Part shown: positions 9,074-16,714 of the stretch, in pieces
Layout of the letters: each line of letters begins with the position of its first letter
How positions within the stretch are numbered: the stretch's first letter is position 1
Assembly: GCA_046329815.1 (NCBI GenBank)
Contig: JAXLTY010000002.1
Location: 434,001-498,000, forward strand
From: JADJSS01 sp046329815
GTDB taxonomy: Bacteria; Bacteroidota; Bacteroidia; Chitinophagales; JADIYW01
DNA: 64,000 bases
Reading direction: 5' to 3'
Notes under the pieces: generated by a model
Databases searched by the model: none
What the model was told of the DNA's origin: nothing
The model's input: only the letters and a program-made list of their open reading frames with translations
Made by a program: the position numbers and the translations under genes

Positions 9074-9150
9074 GATGTTGTGCATCATGTGTTTAGCATG
9101 ATTTTTGCATGTAATTGTTTGAAAATCAAATACTTACTATGCACAACATC
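9074..9150 (+). promoter_or_regulatory. Inverted repeat that can mask the transposase start codon
   Basis: GATGTTGTGCAT at 9074-9085 is the exact complement of ATGCACAACATC at 9139-9150, and the second copy begins with the transposase ATG. A transcript that enters from outside the element would carry both arms and could fold the start codon into a 12-bp stem. A transcript starting between the arms would lack the first arm and be translated. Protection of this type is known for other IS elements such as IS10 and IS50; here it is inferred from sequence. Confidence 0.6.
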
Positions 9151-10047
9151 AAAACAAATTTCGACAAATTTTTTAATCTTTCCAAACAATTCTTAGCAGA
9201 ATATTTCTATGAACAGACAAATAACTTTCAATTTTATCCTAAAACACCAAAAATGTCGGATGCTGAAATAGTGGCATTGGCTATCTGTTCAGAGTCGTTA
9301 AGTATTGATTCTGAAAATCTATTTTGGAAGAAAATGAAAGTAGAATATGCATCAGCTTTTCCTCAATTAATCGACCGTTCTAACTATAATAAACGCAGAA
9401 GAAGATTACAATATTTTATTCAACTTTTAAATGATAAAATAGCCAAACCTTTTAATGAATTCGAAGACGTTTTTATAGTAGATTCTATTCCAATACCAGT
9501 GGCACAAATAGCTCGTGAAAAAAGTTCAACCATCTGTAAAGATGATTTTGAAACCGCTCCTAATAAAGGCTATTCTGCCGTGAGTAAATCGTATTTCTAT
9601 GGATATAAATTACATCTGTGCACAACACTTAATGGCTCGTACATGTCAATGAATATTAGCAAAGCCAGCGTACACGATGTACATTTCTTAGATACTATAA
9701 AATATACCGGCATGAACAATGCAACCCTGCTTGGTGATAGAGGTTTTTTATCTTCCACTCATCAATTAGATTTATTTGAATCGTGTAATATCCAACTACA
9801 AACACCAATGAGAAACAATCAGGATAACTATCAAAATTATCCAGTAATATTCAGAAAATGTAGAAAAAGAATTGAAACTCTATTCGCTCAACTATGTGAC
9901 CAATTTATGATTAAAAGAAACTATGCTAAATCATTCATCGGATTGCTTACCAGAATTAAATCTAAACTCTGTGCTTTAACTGCTTTGCAATTCATAAATA
10001 AAGTAAACAATAAACCAATTAATCATCTTAAATTTGCTCTCGCTTAA
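9139..10047 (+). CDS. IS982-family transposase
   Basis: The product from ATG 9139 is 302 residues; an in-frame TTG at 9115 is less likely because the ATG opens the usual MHNI... start. It is a DDE transposase: first Asp in FIVDSIPIPV, second in LLGDRGFLS, and Glu in RKRIETLFAQL. The N-terminal part has a helical region with MSDAEIVALAI, typical of the IS982 family. The frame is intact and lies wholly between the inverted repeats; its stop is three bases into the region next to the right end. Confidence 0.95.
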   Translation: MHNIKTNFDKFFNLSKQFLAEYFYEQTNNFQFYPKTPKMSDAEIVALAICSESLSIDSENLFWKKMKVEYASAFPQLIDRSNYNKRRRRLQYFIQLLNDKIAKPFNEFEDVFIVDSIPIPVAQIAREKSSTICKDDFETAPNKGYSAVSKSYFYGYKLHLCTTLNGSYMSMNISKASVHDVHFLDTIKYTGMNNATLLGDRGFLSSTHQLDLFESCNIQLQTPMRNNQDNYQNYPVIFRKCRKRIETLFAQLCDQFMIKRNYAKSFIGLLTRIKSKLCALTALQFINKVNNKPINHLKFALA

Positions 10048-10151
10048 TCGCACAACGCGTTATTATAATAACTTGTAATTAAGGGGATTTTACATTTAAA
10101 TTTGATTCCATGACCAAAAACTAAAAGTACATTCTTGCAAGTATTTCATTT

Positions 10152-10310
10152 ATGATATGCACAGTTATAGTTTATTGGCAGTATAGAACTAAACAGGATT
10201 TAACTGAACATGCTGCGTGGAATATATTTTTCTTCTTGCCTGTAATGACTATTCTGGCTTATACCATTATACATGGTTTGATATGCATTTATTTGAAATT
10301 TAAAGAGTGA
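10152..10310 (+). CDS. Possible 52-residue membrane peptide
   Basis: The 338-base interval between the insertion sequence and the GIY-YIG remnant contains this short frame. Its product has two hydrophobic stretches (MICTVIVYW and IFFFLPVMTILAYTIIHGLICIYL) and a basic end (KFKE). It could be a small membrane protein or the tail of a decayed one; the frame is open upstream to a stop at 10122, adding another hydrophobic segment. I do not recognise a family. Confidence 0.3.
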   Translation: MICTVIVYWQYRTKQDLTEHAAWNIFFFLPVMTILAYTIIHGLICIYLKFKE

Positions 10311-10336
10311 TACGTTTGTTAGTTAATACACGCTTC

Positions 10337-10363
10337 GCGTCATTGCGAGGCACGAAGCAATCT
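10337..10363 (+). repeat. REP-like repeat, copy 1 (left of GIY-YIG remnant)
   Basis: The core GCGAGGnACGAAGCAATCT preceded by GCGTCAT is shared with copies at 41868-41894 and 42054-42080, and, in inverted orientation, with 10711-10738. The upstream flank TACACGC is also shared with the two distant copies. Short complementary ends (TTGC/GCAA) allow a small stem. Confidence 0.85.
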
Positions 10364-10398
10364 ATTTGCATAGTAATGGATTTTGATTATTTTTAATT

Positions 10399-10699
10399 AT
10401 GAAAAGAGGTGGTTGTGTTTATATAATGACAAACAGTAACAAAACAACATTATATATGGGTGTTACAAGTGATCTGCAAAAAAAGAATTTGGCAGCATAA
10501 GAATTTTGTTTTCCCTAAATCTTTTACTTCTAAATATAAATTGGTGTATTTAGTTTACTATAAATTTTATAGCAGGATAGAAGAAGCTATTGCAATTGAA
10601 AAGCAAATTAAAGCAGGTTCAAGAACGAAGAAAGAAGAGTTGATCAATTCAATAAATCCTGGTTGGAATGATTTGTATGATGAGGTGGAGAAGTGGTGA
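10399..10699 (+). pseudogene. GIY-YIG endonuclease, frameshifted
   Basis: From ATG 10399 the first frame reads MKRGGCVYIMTN...LYMGVTSDLQ, which is the GIY-YIG core strand pair of the small single-domain nuclease family, and then stops. A second frame continues as KRIWQHKNFVFPKSFTSKYK...LVYY and EEAIAIEKQIKAGSRTKKEELI, the rest of the same family. The switch falls in a run of seven A residues at 10478-10484; six would restore one frame of about 100 residues. The product is therefore probably broken, unless slippage or a sequencing error is involved. Inverted REP-like repeats flank it. A TATTTTTA box ends four bases before the ATG. Confidence 0.85.
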
Positions 10700-10710
10700 A
10701 ATGGCGAGAG

Positions 10711-10738
10711 AGATTGCTTCGCTGCGCTCGCAATGACG
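10711..10738 (-). repeat. REP-like repeat, inverted copy (right of GIY-YIG remnant)
   Basis: Read on the minus strand this is CGTCATTGCGAG, four variant bases, then CGAAGCAATCT, the same core as at 10337-10363 but inverted. The first and last five bases of the core (ATTGC/GCAAT) pair. It lies 11 bases after the GIY-YIG stop and 10 bases beyond the stop of the convergent ABC gene, so it may also help end transcription. Confidence 0.8.
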
Positions 10739-10748
10739 TGAACTACAA

Positions 10749-11543
10749 TTATTTCAGCTGCATCATTTTATCTTCTATCTGGAACACGAGGTCTAAGTAG
10801 GTTTTGTCGCGTTTCACTTCGCGCGTGCGTGCTTTCGGCAGGTTCACTTCTATATGTTCTACAATGCGTCCCGGATTGGAAGCCATGATGTAGATATCAT
10901 TCGACAAATAAACCGCTTCACTAATATCGTGTGTAATGAATACAATAGTTGACTGATATTTTGCCCAGATTTGTAATAACAAGTCCTGCATTTGCAGACG
11001 TGTGTTCACATCCAGCGCACCGAACGGCTCATCCATTAAAACGATCTTAGGATTGGAAATCAAACTGCGTGCAATAGCAACGCGCTGCAATTGTCCACCT
11101 GATAGGACAGGACTGGTCGCGTATTTATTTTCGTGTCCTTTCAAACCGACAAACTCGATCATTTCGGTTACCTTTTGTTTGATTTCTTTGTCAGGCGTTC
11201 CTTTGAATTTTAACGGCAACGAAATGTTTTCAAACACCGTGTACCACGGCATGGACGAGTATTGCTGGAACACCATACCAATGCGGTCGGTATTATCATT
11301 GATCGGTTTGTTGTCAATTAAAATTTCACCTTGTGTCGGTGCCTGTAAACCTGAAATATAACGCAAAATAGTTGATTTTCCACAACCTGATTTTCCTAAG
11401 ATAGCCACAAACTGTCCTGCAATCGGATTGTCGCGCACTATGAAATTGAAGTCTTTGATGATAACTGTTTTTCCGTTATCATACGTCTGACTAACATTCT
11501 TTAGTTCAATTATAATTGGCCACGATGGATTAAGATCAAACAT
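10749..11543 (-). CDS. ABC transporter ATP-binding protein, taurine/nitrate/sulfonate type
   Basis: The 264-residue ATPase has Walker A GKSGCGKST (about residue 50), the Q-loop in MVFQQYSSMPW, the signature LSGGQLQRVAIARSL, Walker B IVLMDEPFGALD and the switch His in FITHDISEAV. It is closest to the TauB/SsuB/NrtD branch that energises uptake of small anions or organosulfur compounds. It is the third gene of a minus-strand operon; its start abuts the permease stop. The substrate cannot be told from sequence, and the binding protein of this system is unusual (see 12350-13876). Confidence 0.92.
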   Translation of the reverse strand: MFDLNPSWPIIIELKNVSQTYDNGKTVIIKDFNFIVRDNPIAGQFVAILGKSGCGKSTILRYISGLQAPTQGEILIDNKPINDNTDRIGMVFQQYSSMPWYTVFENISLPLKFKGTPDKEIKQKVTEMIEFVGLKGHENKYATSPVLSGGQLQRVAIARSLISNPKIVLMDEPFGALDVNTRLQMQDLLLQIWAKYQSTIVFITHDISEAVYLSNDIYIMASNPGRIVEHIEVNLPKARTREVKRDKTYLDLVFQIEDKMMQLK

Positions 11544-12335
11544 TTATTTGGTTGTTCTGTGTTTATGAGGAAATAAAAGCTTATCGAACAGCATGAATAA
11601 TCTGTCCTGTAAAAAACCGATAAAAATGATCACTAACAAAATAGCGAATACCTTATCGATTCTGCCTTGTCTTTGTCCGACTTTAAAAATAAGCGAACCT
11701 AAACCGCCGGTGCTGTTGAGCATTTCGGCAATGATAATATATGTCCATGAAATAGCCACCAACACGCGCACATCATCGGATAGCTTGGAAAGCACAGACG
11801 GAAAGTAAACGGTTCTTAATGTCTGCCATCTGCTTGCGCCTAATGTATATACCGTTTTCAGGTAAATATCATCCACTTCATCAATACGCTGCACGATGAT
11901 AGGCAACAAGTACACTAAAATACCGAATGCTAAAAAATGAATCTTCATCGGATCGCCGATACCAAACCAGGCGATGAACAAACCGGTAACCGCTGTTAAC
12001 GGAATGAAACGCATTGTGTCGATTGGTTTGTTCAGCAAACCTCTAACCACCGGAACCAAACCTATCGTAAAACCTAAAGGAATAGCGATAGCCAATGCTT
12101 CTAAATAACCACAAAAATTCAGGTAAATAGAAGTAAACGCATTGCGCACCAGTCCATCTTTTAAATGCAGTTCTTTCAACGATAAGATAACCTGCAATGG
12201 TGTTGGCAGAATACCGTTTGAAACGATTTTGGTAAAACTCAGCGCGCACCAAACTCCGAGAATCAGTACGACTCCAAGAATTAAGTACATGAATTTTTGC
12301 TTATCAGATAGATTTCCTCTTATATCAACATACAT
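11544..12335 (-). CDS. ABC transporter permease, SsuC/TauC type
   Basis: The 263-residue protein has about six membrane helices and the cytoplasmic EAA-type loop (TLGASRWQTLRTVYFPSVL) that contacts the ATPase. Family resemblance is to sulfonate/taurine/nitrate permeases. It lies between the binding protein gene and the ATPase gene with almost no gaps (14 bases before, zero after), so the three are one operon. Confidence 0.92.
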   Translation of the reverse strand: MYVDIRGNLSDKQKFMYLILGVVLILGVWCALSFTKIVSNGILPTPLQVILSLKELHLKDGLVRNAFTSIYLNFCGYLEALAIAIPLGFTIGLVPVVRGLLNKPIDTMRFIPLTAVTGLFIAWFGIGDPMKIHFLAFGILVYLLPIIVQRIDEVDDIYLKTVYTLGASRWQTLRTVYFPSVLSKLSDDVRVLVAISWTYIIIAEMLNSTGGLGSLIFKVGQRQGRIDKVFAILLVIIFIGFLQDRLFMLFDKLLFPHKHRTTK

Positions 12336-12349
12336 ATCAGTTCGGATTG

Positions 12350-13876
12350 TTATTCGTTAACAAATTGGAAATCTGTTCTTCTGTTTTTTGATTTGCCTTC
12401 AGCAGTTGCGTTATCAGCCAATGGTTTTGTAGAACCATTTCCAACTACTACAAATCTGTTGGCAGGCATATTGTATTGTTTTTGTAAATATGCAGCAACA
12501 GATTGCGCACGTTTGTAAGATAATTCTTTATTAGAAGCTTCATTACCTACATTATCGGTATTGCCTTCAATACGGATTCTCGCATTATCAAAACCACGAG
12601 CCAAATCAGCAAATTCTTTGTCGATGATGTATTTCGTGTTTTCATCCAATTGGAATTCACCTGTTCTGAAATTCACAGAAACCGCTTTGCTGGATGCAGC
12701 TTCTGCTGTTTTGGTAGCTTCAGTTGGTGCTGTAAATTCTTTTGTGCCTTCAGCCAAATTTTCATTGCCGCTTAAATTAGTTGCCTGTATAAAACTTGGA
12801 TTAGAGATTATTCTCCAATTGGGAACTTTGTCTGATGTATAACCTAATTTATTATACACAGAAGACATTTTAGTATATAATTGCTCGCCGGTAACACCTT
12901 TGAAATTCGGATCTAAACCAAAGAACTGTAAGTTGTCACCGTGTGTAGAAAGACGTGTGTTATTAATAGCTAACAAAGCATCACCTTCAGGAATATTATA
13001 GCCAACTGATAAGATTTTTGCTGCTTTCAGTTTATTGTCTTCAGAAGTATTTAATTCAGCCGCGCCACGCATCCAGCCTTCATACAGTTTTTGCATCTTT
13101 TCTTTATTGTTGTCTAAAAATTCTTTTTTAGCAAACAGAACATCTGCAATGATACGGCTTGCATTCTTCGTGCTTTGTAATACTTTAGAACCAGCAACTG
13201 CTTTGATACATGCTTCATCATCCGGACTCCAAACGACAGCGGCATCTACTTTGCCTGCTTTGAATGCAGAAGCAGCATCGATAGCATTTGGAAACTCTAC
13301 AATCTGAACATCTTTAGTCGTTAAGTTACTTGCTTCCAGCATCCATAATAAAAATGTATGTGATGGTGTCAACGGTGCCAAGCCAATGGTTTTACCTTTT
13401 AGATCATTCGCTGTAGAAATACCGCGGCGAACTACGATAGCATCGCCACCACGCGACCAGTCAACCTGGAATGCAACCTGCGGCTGAAATTCTTTTAAAC
13501 CTTCTACTTCAGTAGGAAACGCGTCGATAGTTGCCCATAATAAATCGATTTCACCAGATTTTAGAGCAGCACGGCTGGCATCAAAATCATCTAATACTTT
13601 GAATTCTACCGGGAAACCATATTCTTTTAAAAATCTTGAGTTAGAGTTAGCGGTGAAACCTTCGTTGAAATATTGTCCGCCTGCAAAGCCGCCCCAGGTA
13701 TTTACGCCAATTTTAATAGCATCTTTGTTATCAACAGGTTTTCCTTTTTCAGTTGCTTCTTTCGGAGCGATTTTTCCAATTACGCCTGTTTTTTTCAGTA
13801 AGGAAAAACCTAATACCAATGCACCGATAATAAGTGATGTTATAGCAATTTTTCCGAATGTCGTCAATTTGTTCAT
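12350..13876 (-). CDS. Substrate-binding protein fused to an OmpA-like peptidoglycan-binding domain
   Basis: The 508-residue protein starts with a membrane helix (residues about 8-30, ITSLIIGALVLGFSLL) with no lipobox or clear cleavage site, so it may stay anchored in the inner membrane. Residues of about 50-375 are a periplasmic binding protein of the NMT1/SsuA class (IKIGVNTWGGFAGG, DLLWATIDAFP, DLKGKTIGLAP). After a Thr/Ala/Glu-rich linker, residues of about 400-508 form an OmpA_C domain with IRIEGNTDNVGN, LSYKRAQSVAAYL and KSKNRRTDFQ. The domain should bind peptidoglycan. It is the first gene of the ABC operon and faces the AAA+ operon. Confidence 0.93.
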   Translation of the reverse strand: MNKLTTFGKIAITSLIIGALVLGFSLLKKTGVIGKIAPKEATEKGKPVDNKDAIKIGVNTWGGFAGGQYFNEGFTANSNSRFLKEYGFPVEFKVLDDFDASRAALKSGEIDLLWATIDAFPTEVEGLKEFQPQVAFQVDWSRGGDAIVVRRGISTANDLKGKTIGLAPLTPSHTFLLWMLEASNLTTKDVQIVEFPNAIDAASAFKAGKVDAAVVWSPDDEACIKAVAGSKVLQSTKNASRIIADVLFAKKEFLDNNKEKMQKLYEGWMRGAAELNTSEDNKLKAAKILSVGYNIPEGDALLAINNTRLSTHGDNLQFFGLDPNFKGVTGEQLYTKMSSVYNKLGYTSDKVPNWRIISNPSFIQATNLSGNENLAEGTKEFTAPTEATKTAEAASSKAVSVNFRTGEFQLDENTKYIIDKEFADLARGFDNARIRIEGNTDNVGNEASNKELSYKRAQSVAAYLQKQYNMPANRFVVVGNGSTKPLADNATAEGKSKNRRTDFQFVNE

Positions 13877-13906
13877 TTGTTTTGGTTTAATTTGAATTCT
13901 AATTTA

Positions 13907-13914
13907 CAAAAATA
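13907..13914 (-). promoter_or_regulatory. -7 box of the ABC/OmpA operon
   Basis: The minus strand reads TATTTTTG, an exact match to TAnnTTTG, 30 bases before the ATG at 13876. The 166-base divergent gap also holds TATTTTTA at 14015-14022 in front of the AAA+ gene, so the two operons could share control. Confidence 0.6.
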
Positions 13915-14042
13915 GTTGATATAGTCTTGAAAATATTCCTTATTTATGCACAAAGTAAAGAACTCATCAAATAACTTTTGATGTTAAACATGATTTCGAT
14001 TTCATAAAGTTCCCTATTTTTAAAATAAAAATATACATATAC

Positions 14043-15944
14043 ATGAGCAACGGATTAACGAGAGCGATTGAAAAATTAATTGAAAATTTTGTTGAGGAAA
14101 ATAAATTACAAAAACCATTCTATAAAGCCGGTGCTGTTCCGCCGTTAAAAATATTAAGTATCAGCAATGCGTTGCCAGCTTTAAATCTTGCCAATGAAGA
14201 AATACTGTTCTGTTATGACAGAAGAGCATACGATGTTTTTAAAGGTTTTGTGTTGACCGATAAGAACTTTCACTTTGTTACAGAAAAACCAATGGTTGTT
14301 CCTGTTGGCGAATTGAGTATGATAGATGCTGAAATTACTGCGCAAGTTTTAGGTGATGATTATAAAGCTTTAGCACAGCCATTGAATGAATTACTGCATG
14401 ATATTGCTGACGGAAATTTTGATAAGAAATCCAATAAAACAGCAGCGAAAAGCGAAGCAAAAGAAATTAAAAAAGAAATTGATGACAGCAATTTTGCAAT
14501 TCCATCTGCTTATCTGGATATTTTACAAGTAGAAGGTTTGAAACTATATGACATTATTGAAGCATTGAATGCAGACAAAGATTTTATAGATGTACTTCAG
14601 AAATCATTGACGAAATCGGATGTGCTGAAAGATGAGTTTAAAACACATCATGTAGTTTTGCAAGATACCATTGAAATATACAACCAGGTTTTCAATAAAC
14701 CGGACAATGAAAATGTAAAAGCAAAATTCGCTTTAGCATATTTATTCGAGCGTTTGCAAGGCAATGATTTTGCAGAAAACTTATCATTAGAGCGCATCAA
14801 TGAAATGGTGGCGAATCCTAAGTTTTTAGAAAGCATACAGAAAGTAAAGAACGCTAAGTTTTTAGCGCCGTCTGATGAATATAAAGATCAATTCATTTTG
14901 CCGTCAATTTTGTTTCGCCTGCAGCATAAGCAATTCGATGCGCTGGCAGCAGCGTACAATCAGTTAGCTATTATATTAGCAAACACAGATAACGCGGTTT
15001 CAGAAGATGAACAAAAGGTATTAGAGAAAATTCAGCAATTATGCTTTCATCCGAAAAAGAATTTAACCAACGTAAAACAAAGCGCTGTTCCTGATGATGA
15101 TACGCTGGAAAAAGTGATGCAGGAAATCAATGAACTGGTTGGCTTAAAAAATATAAAAACAGATATTCAGGATTTGGTCAACTTTTTGAAAGTGCAAAAG
15201 ATACGCGAAACACAAGGTTTAAAAGCAACCGAGCGTATGTTACATTCTGTTTTTATGGGACCGCCCGGAACTGGTAAAACAACTATCGCACGTTTGCTTG
15301 GAAGAATTTATAAGCATTTGGGTTATCTTTCTTCAGGTCATATCGTAGAAACAGACCGTGCCGGTTTGGTGGCCGGTTATGTTGGACAAACAGCGTTGAA
15401 AGTGGATGAAGTAATTAAAGCGGCTATTAACGGTGTGTTGTTTATTGATGAAGCATACGCACTGGCTAAAGATGATTCCGGAAAAGATTTTGGCAATGAA
15501 GCGATTGAAACGTTGTTAAAACGTATGGAAGACCACCGCGATGACTTAGCTGTGATTGCTGCCGGTTATCCGGATGAAATGAAAACCTTTATACAATCCA
15601 ATCCTGGTTTGCAGTCGCGTTTCAACCGTTACTTTAAATTTGAACATTACACGCCGCAGGAAATGATGGAAATTTTCAAAGGCATCGCCAAGAAAGCAGA
15701 TTTTGTCTTAACAGAAACAGCGCAAAAAAAACTGCAGCTCATTTTTGATGGTTTATATGAAAAACGAAATTCGACCTTTGGAAACGCGCGCGTAGTACGC
15801 AATATTTTTGAACAGGTGATTGCTATTCAGGCAAATAGAATTGTTTCCGTAAAAGACATAACTAAAGAAATCCTGATGTCGCTGGAAGAATCGGATATTC
15901 CTGAAGTGAAAGAAACGATTGCGAAAGTGTTTGTTTTTAATTGA
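14043..15944 (+). CDS. AAA+ ATPase (CbbX/SpoVK class) with TerB-like and PH-like N-terminal regions
   Basis: The C-terminal third is a CbxX/SpoVK-type AAA+ domain: Walker A GPPGTGKTT near residue 406, Walker B VLFIDEAYAL near 465, sensor/arginine-finger region LQSRFNRYFKFEHY. Residues of about 288-345 contain ILANTDNAVSEDEQKVLEKI, the acidic loop-helix pattern of TerB-like domains. Residues of about 35-100 (EILFCYDRRAYDVFKGFVLTD) recall the bacterial PH-like domains seen in stress-response proteins. Such ATPases remodel protein assemblies. It heads a plus-strand operon with a coiled-coil protein and a PspA-like protein, divergent from the ABC operon; the partners suggest an envelope role. Confidence 0.85.
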   Translation: MSNGLTRAIEKLIENFVEENKLQKPFYKAGAVPPLKILSISNALPALNLANEEILFCYDRRAYDVFKGFVLTDKNFHFVTEKPMVVPVGELSMIDAEITAQVLGDDYKALAQPLNELLHDIADGNFDKKSNKTAAKSEAKEIKKEIDDSNFAIPSAYLDILQVEGLKLYDIIEALNADKDFIDVLQKSLTKSDVLKDEFKTHHVVLQDTIEIYNQVFNKPDNENVKAKFALAYLFERLQGNDFAENLSLERINEMVANPKFLESIQKVKNAKFLAPSDEYKDQFILPSILFRLQHKQFDALAAAYNQLAIILANTDNAVSEDEQKVLEKIQQLCFHPKKNLTNVKQSAVPDDDTLEKVMQEINELVGLKNIKTDIQDLVNFLKVQKIRETQGLKATERMLHSVFMGPPGTGKTTIARLLGRIYKHLGYLSSGHIVETDRAGLVAGYVGQTALKVDEVIKAAINGVLFIDEAYALAKDDSGKDFGNEAIETLLKRMEDHRDDLAVIAAGYPDEMKTFIQSNPGLQSRFNRYFKFEHYTPQEMMEIFKGIAKKADFVLTETAQKKLQLIFDGLYEKRNSTFGNARVVRNIFEQVIAIQANRIVSVKDITKEILMSLEESDIPEVKETIAKVFVFN

Positions 15945-16028
15945 GCAACTACTTTCAAAAGGAACTTTTTTTTTTAAAAAGCAATTTAAATAAGATATTA
16001 AATTTAATTTTACACAAACGAACAAACT

Positions 16029-16670
16029 ATGCCTTTAGACTTGAATAAATTGAAGTCACTTTTTATTGTAGAAGATACTACAGAAAAAACTGAAACTGAA
16101 AAGACAGAACAAACAACCACACAAAATACAACAGTGCAAACTACAGTTGTTCCAGGCAATGTTGACCAGACTATTTTAGACACGCTGTTTAAGTCTTTGT
16201 CCGATAATAATTTACAAGGTTTTGATTATTTCGAGTATAAACAGTCTTTGAAAACTTTGCGTGGCATGTTAGACGAGCAAACTGCATTTAAATCGGCATT
16301 TGCAACGGCTGCGACAATGGGCATTACTAAAGAAAAATTACTGGAAACAGCTAATTTTTATGTGAAAGTATTGGAAAAAGAAAAAGAGAAATTTGATGAA
16401 GCAGCGCGTTCACAAGGCGGTGCCACCATTGAACAAAAAAAGAAAGAAATTGAACTGACTACTAAATCAATTGCTGATAAATCAGAACAGATTAGAAAAC
16501 TGACCGATGAAATTTCAGCAGCTCAAACAAAAATAAACGAACTCAATGCGTTTGTACTACAGGCAGAAGCAAAGATTGCTGATACTTCTAAGAATTTTAT
16601 CGCTTCTTACAATTCGATCAGTTCTGAAATCAGTACGGACATTGAAAAAATAAAACAATATATTCAGTAA
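16029..16670 (+). CDS. Cytoplasmic coiled-coil protein of the AAA+/PspA-like cluster
   Basis: The 213-residue product has a Thr/Glu-rich disordered segment (residues about 17-48), a small globular helical part (GFDYFEYKQSLKTLRGMLDEQ) and a long coiled coil from about residue 115 to the end. It has no signal or membrane segment. I do not recognise a family. Its place between the AAA+ gene and the PspA-like gene suggests an adaptor or a subunit of the same assembly. A near-consensus box TAATTTTA (16005-16012) may give it its own promoter. Confidence 0.7.
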   Translation: MPLDLNKLKSLFIVEDTTEKTETEKTEQTTTQNTTVQTTVVPGNVDQTILDTLFKSLSDNNLQGFDYFEYKQSLKTLRGMLDEQTAFKSAFATAATMGITKEKLLETANFYVKVLEKEKEKFDEAARSQGGATIEQKKKEIELTTKSIADKSEQIRKLTDEISAAQTKINELNAFVLQAEAKIADTSKNFIASYNSISSEISTDIEKIKQYIQ

Positions 16671-16714
16671 ATTCATCATTCATTATTCATCATTAAAAAT
16701 TTATAATTCATATA

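Larger units (their letters stand above)
9041..10060 (+). mobile_element. IS982-family insertion sequence, complete
   Basis: The element is 1020 bp. Its ends are inverted repeats of 17 bp with one mismatch: ACGTGTTGTGCGATTAA at 9041-9057 and its near-complement at 10044-10060. Both sides carry the direct repeat TATTATA (9034-9040 and 10061-10067), a 7-bp target-site duplication. It encodes one intact transposase. Intact ends, intact ORF and a perfect duplication point to a recent insertion and a potentially active copy. Confidence 0.95.
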
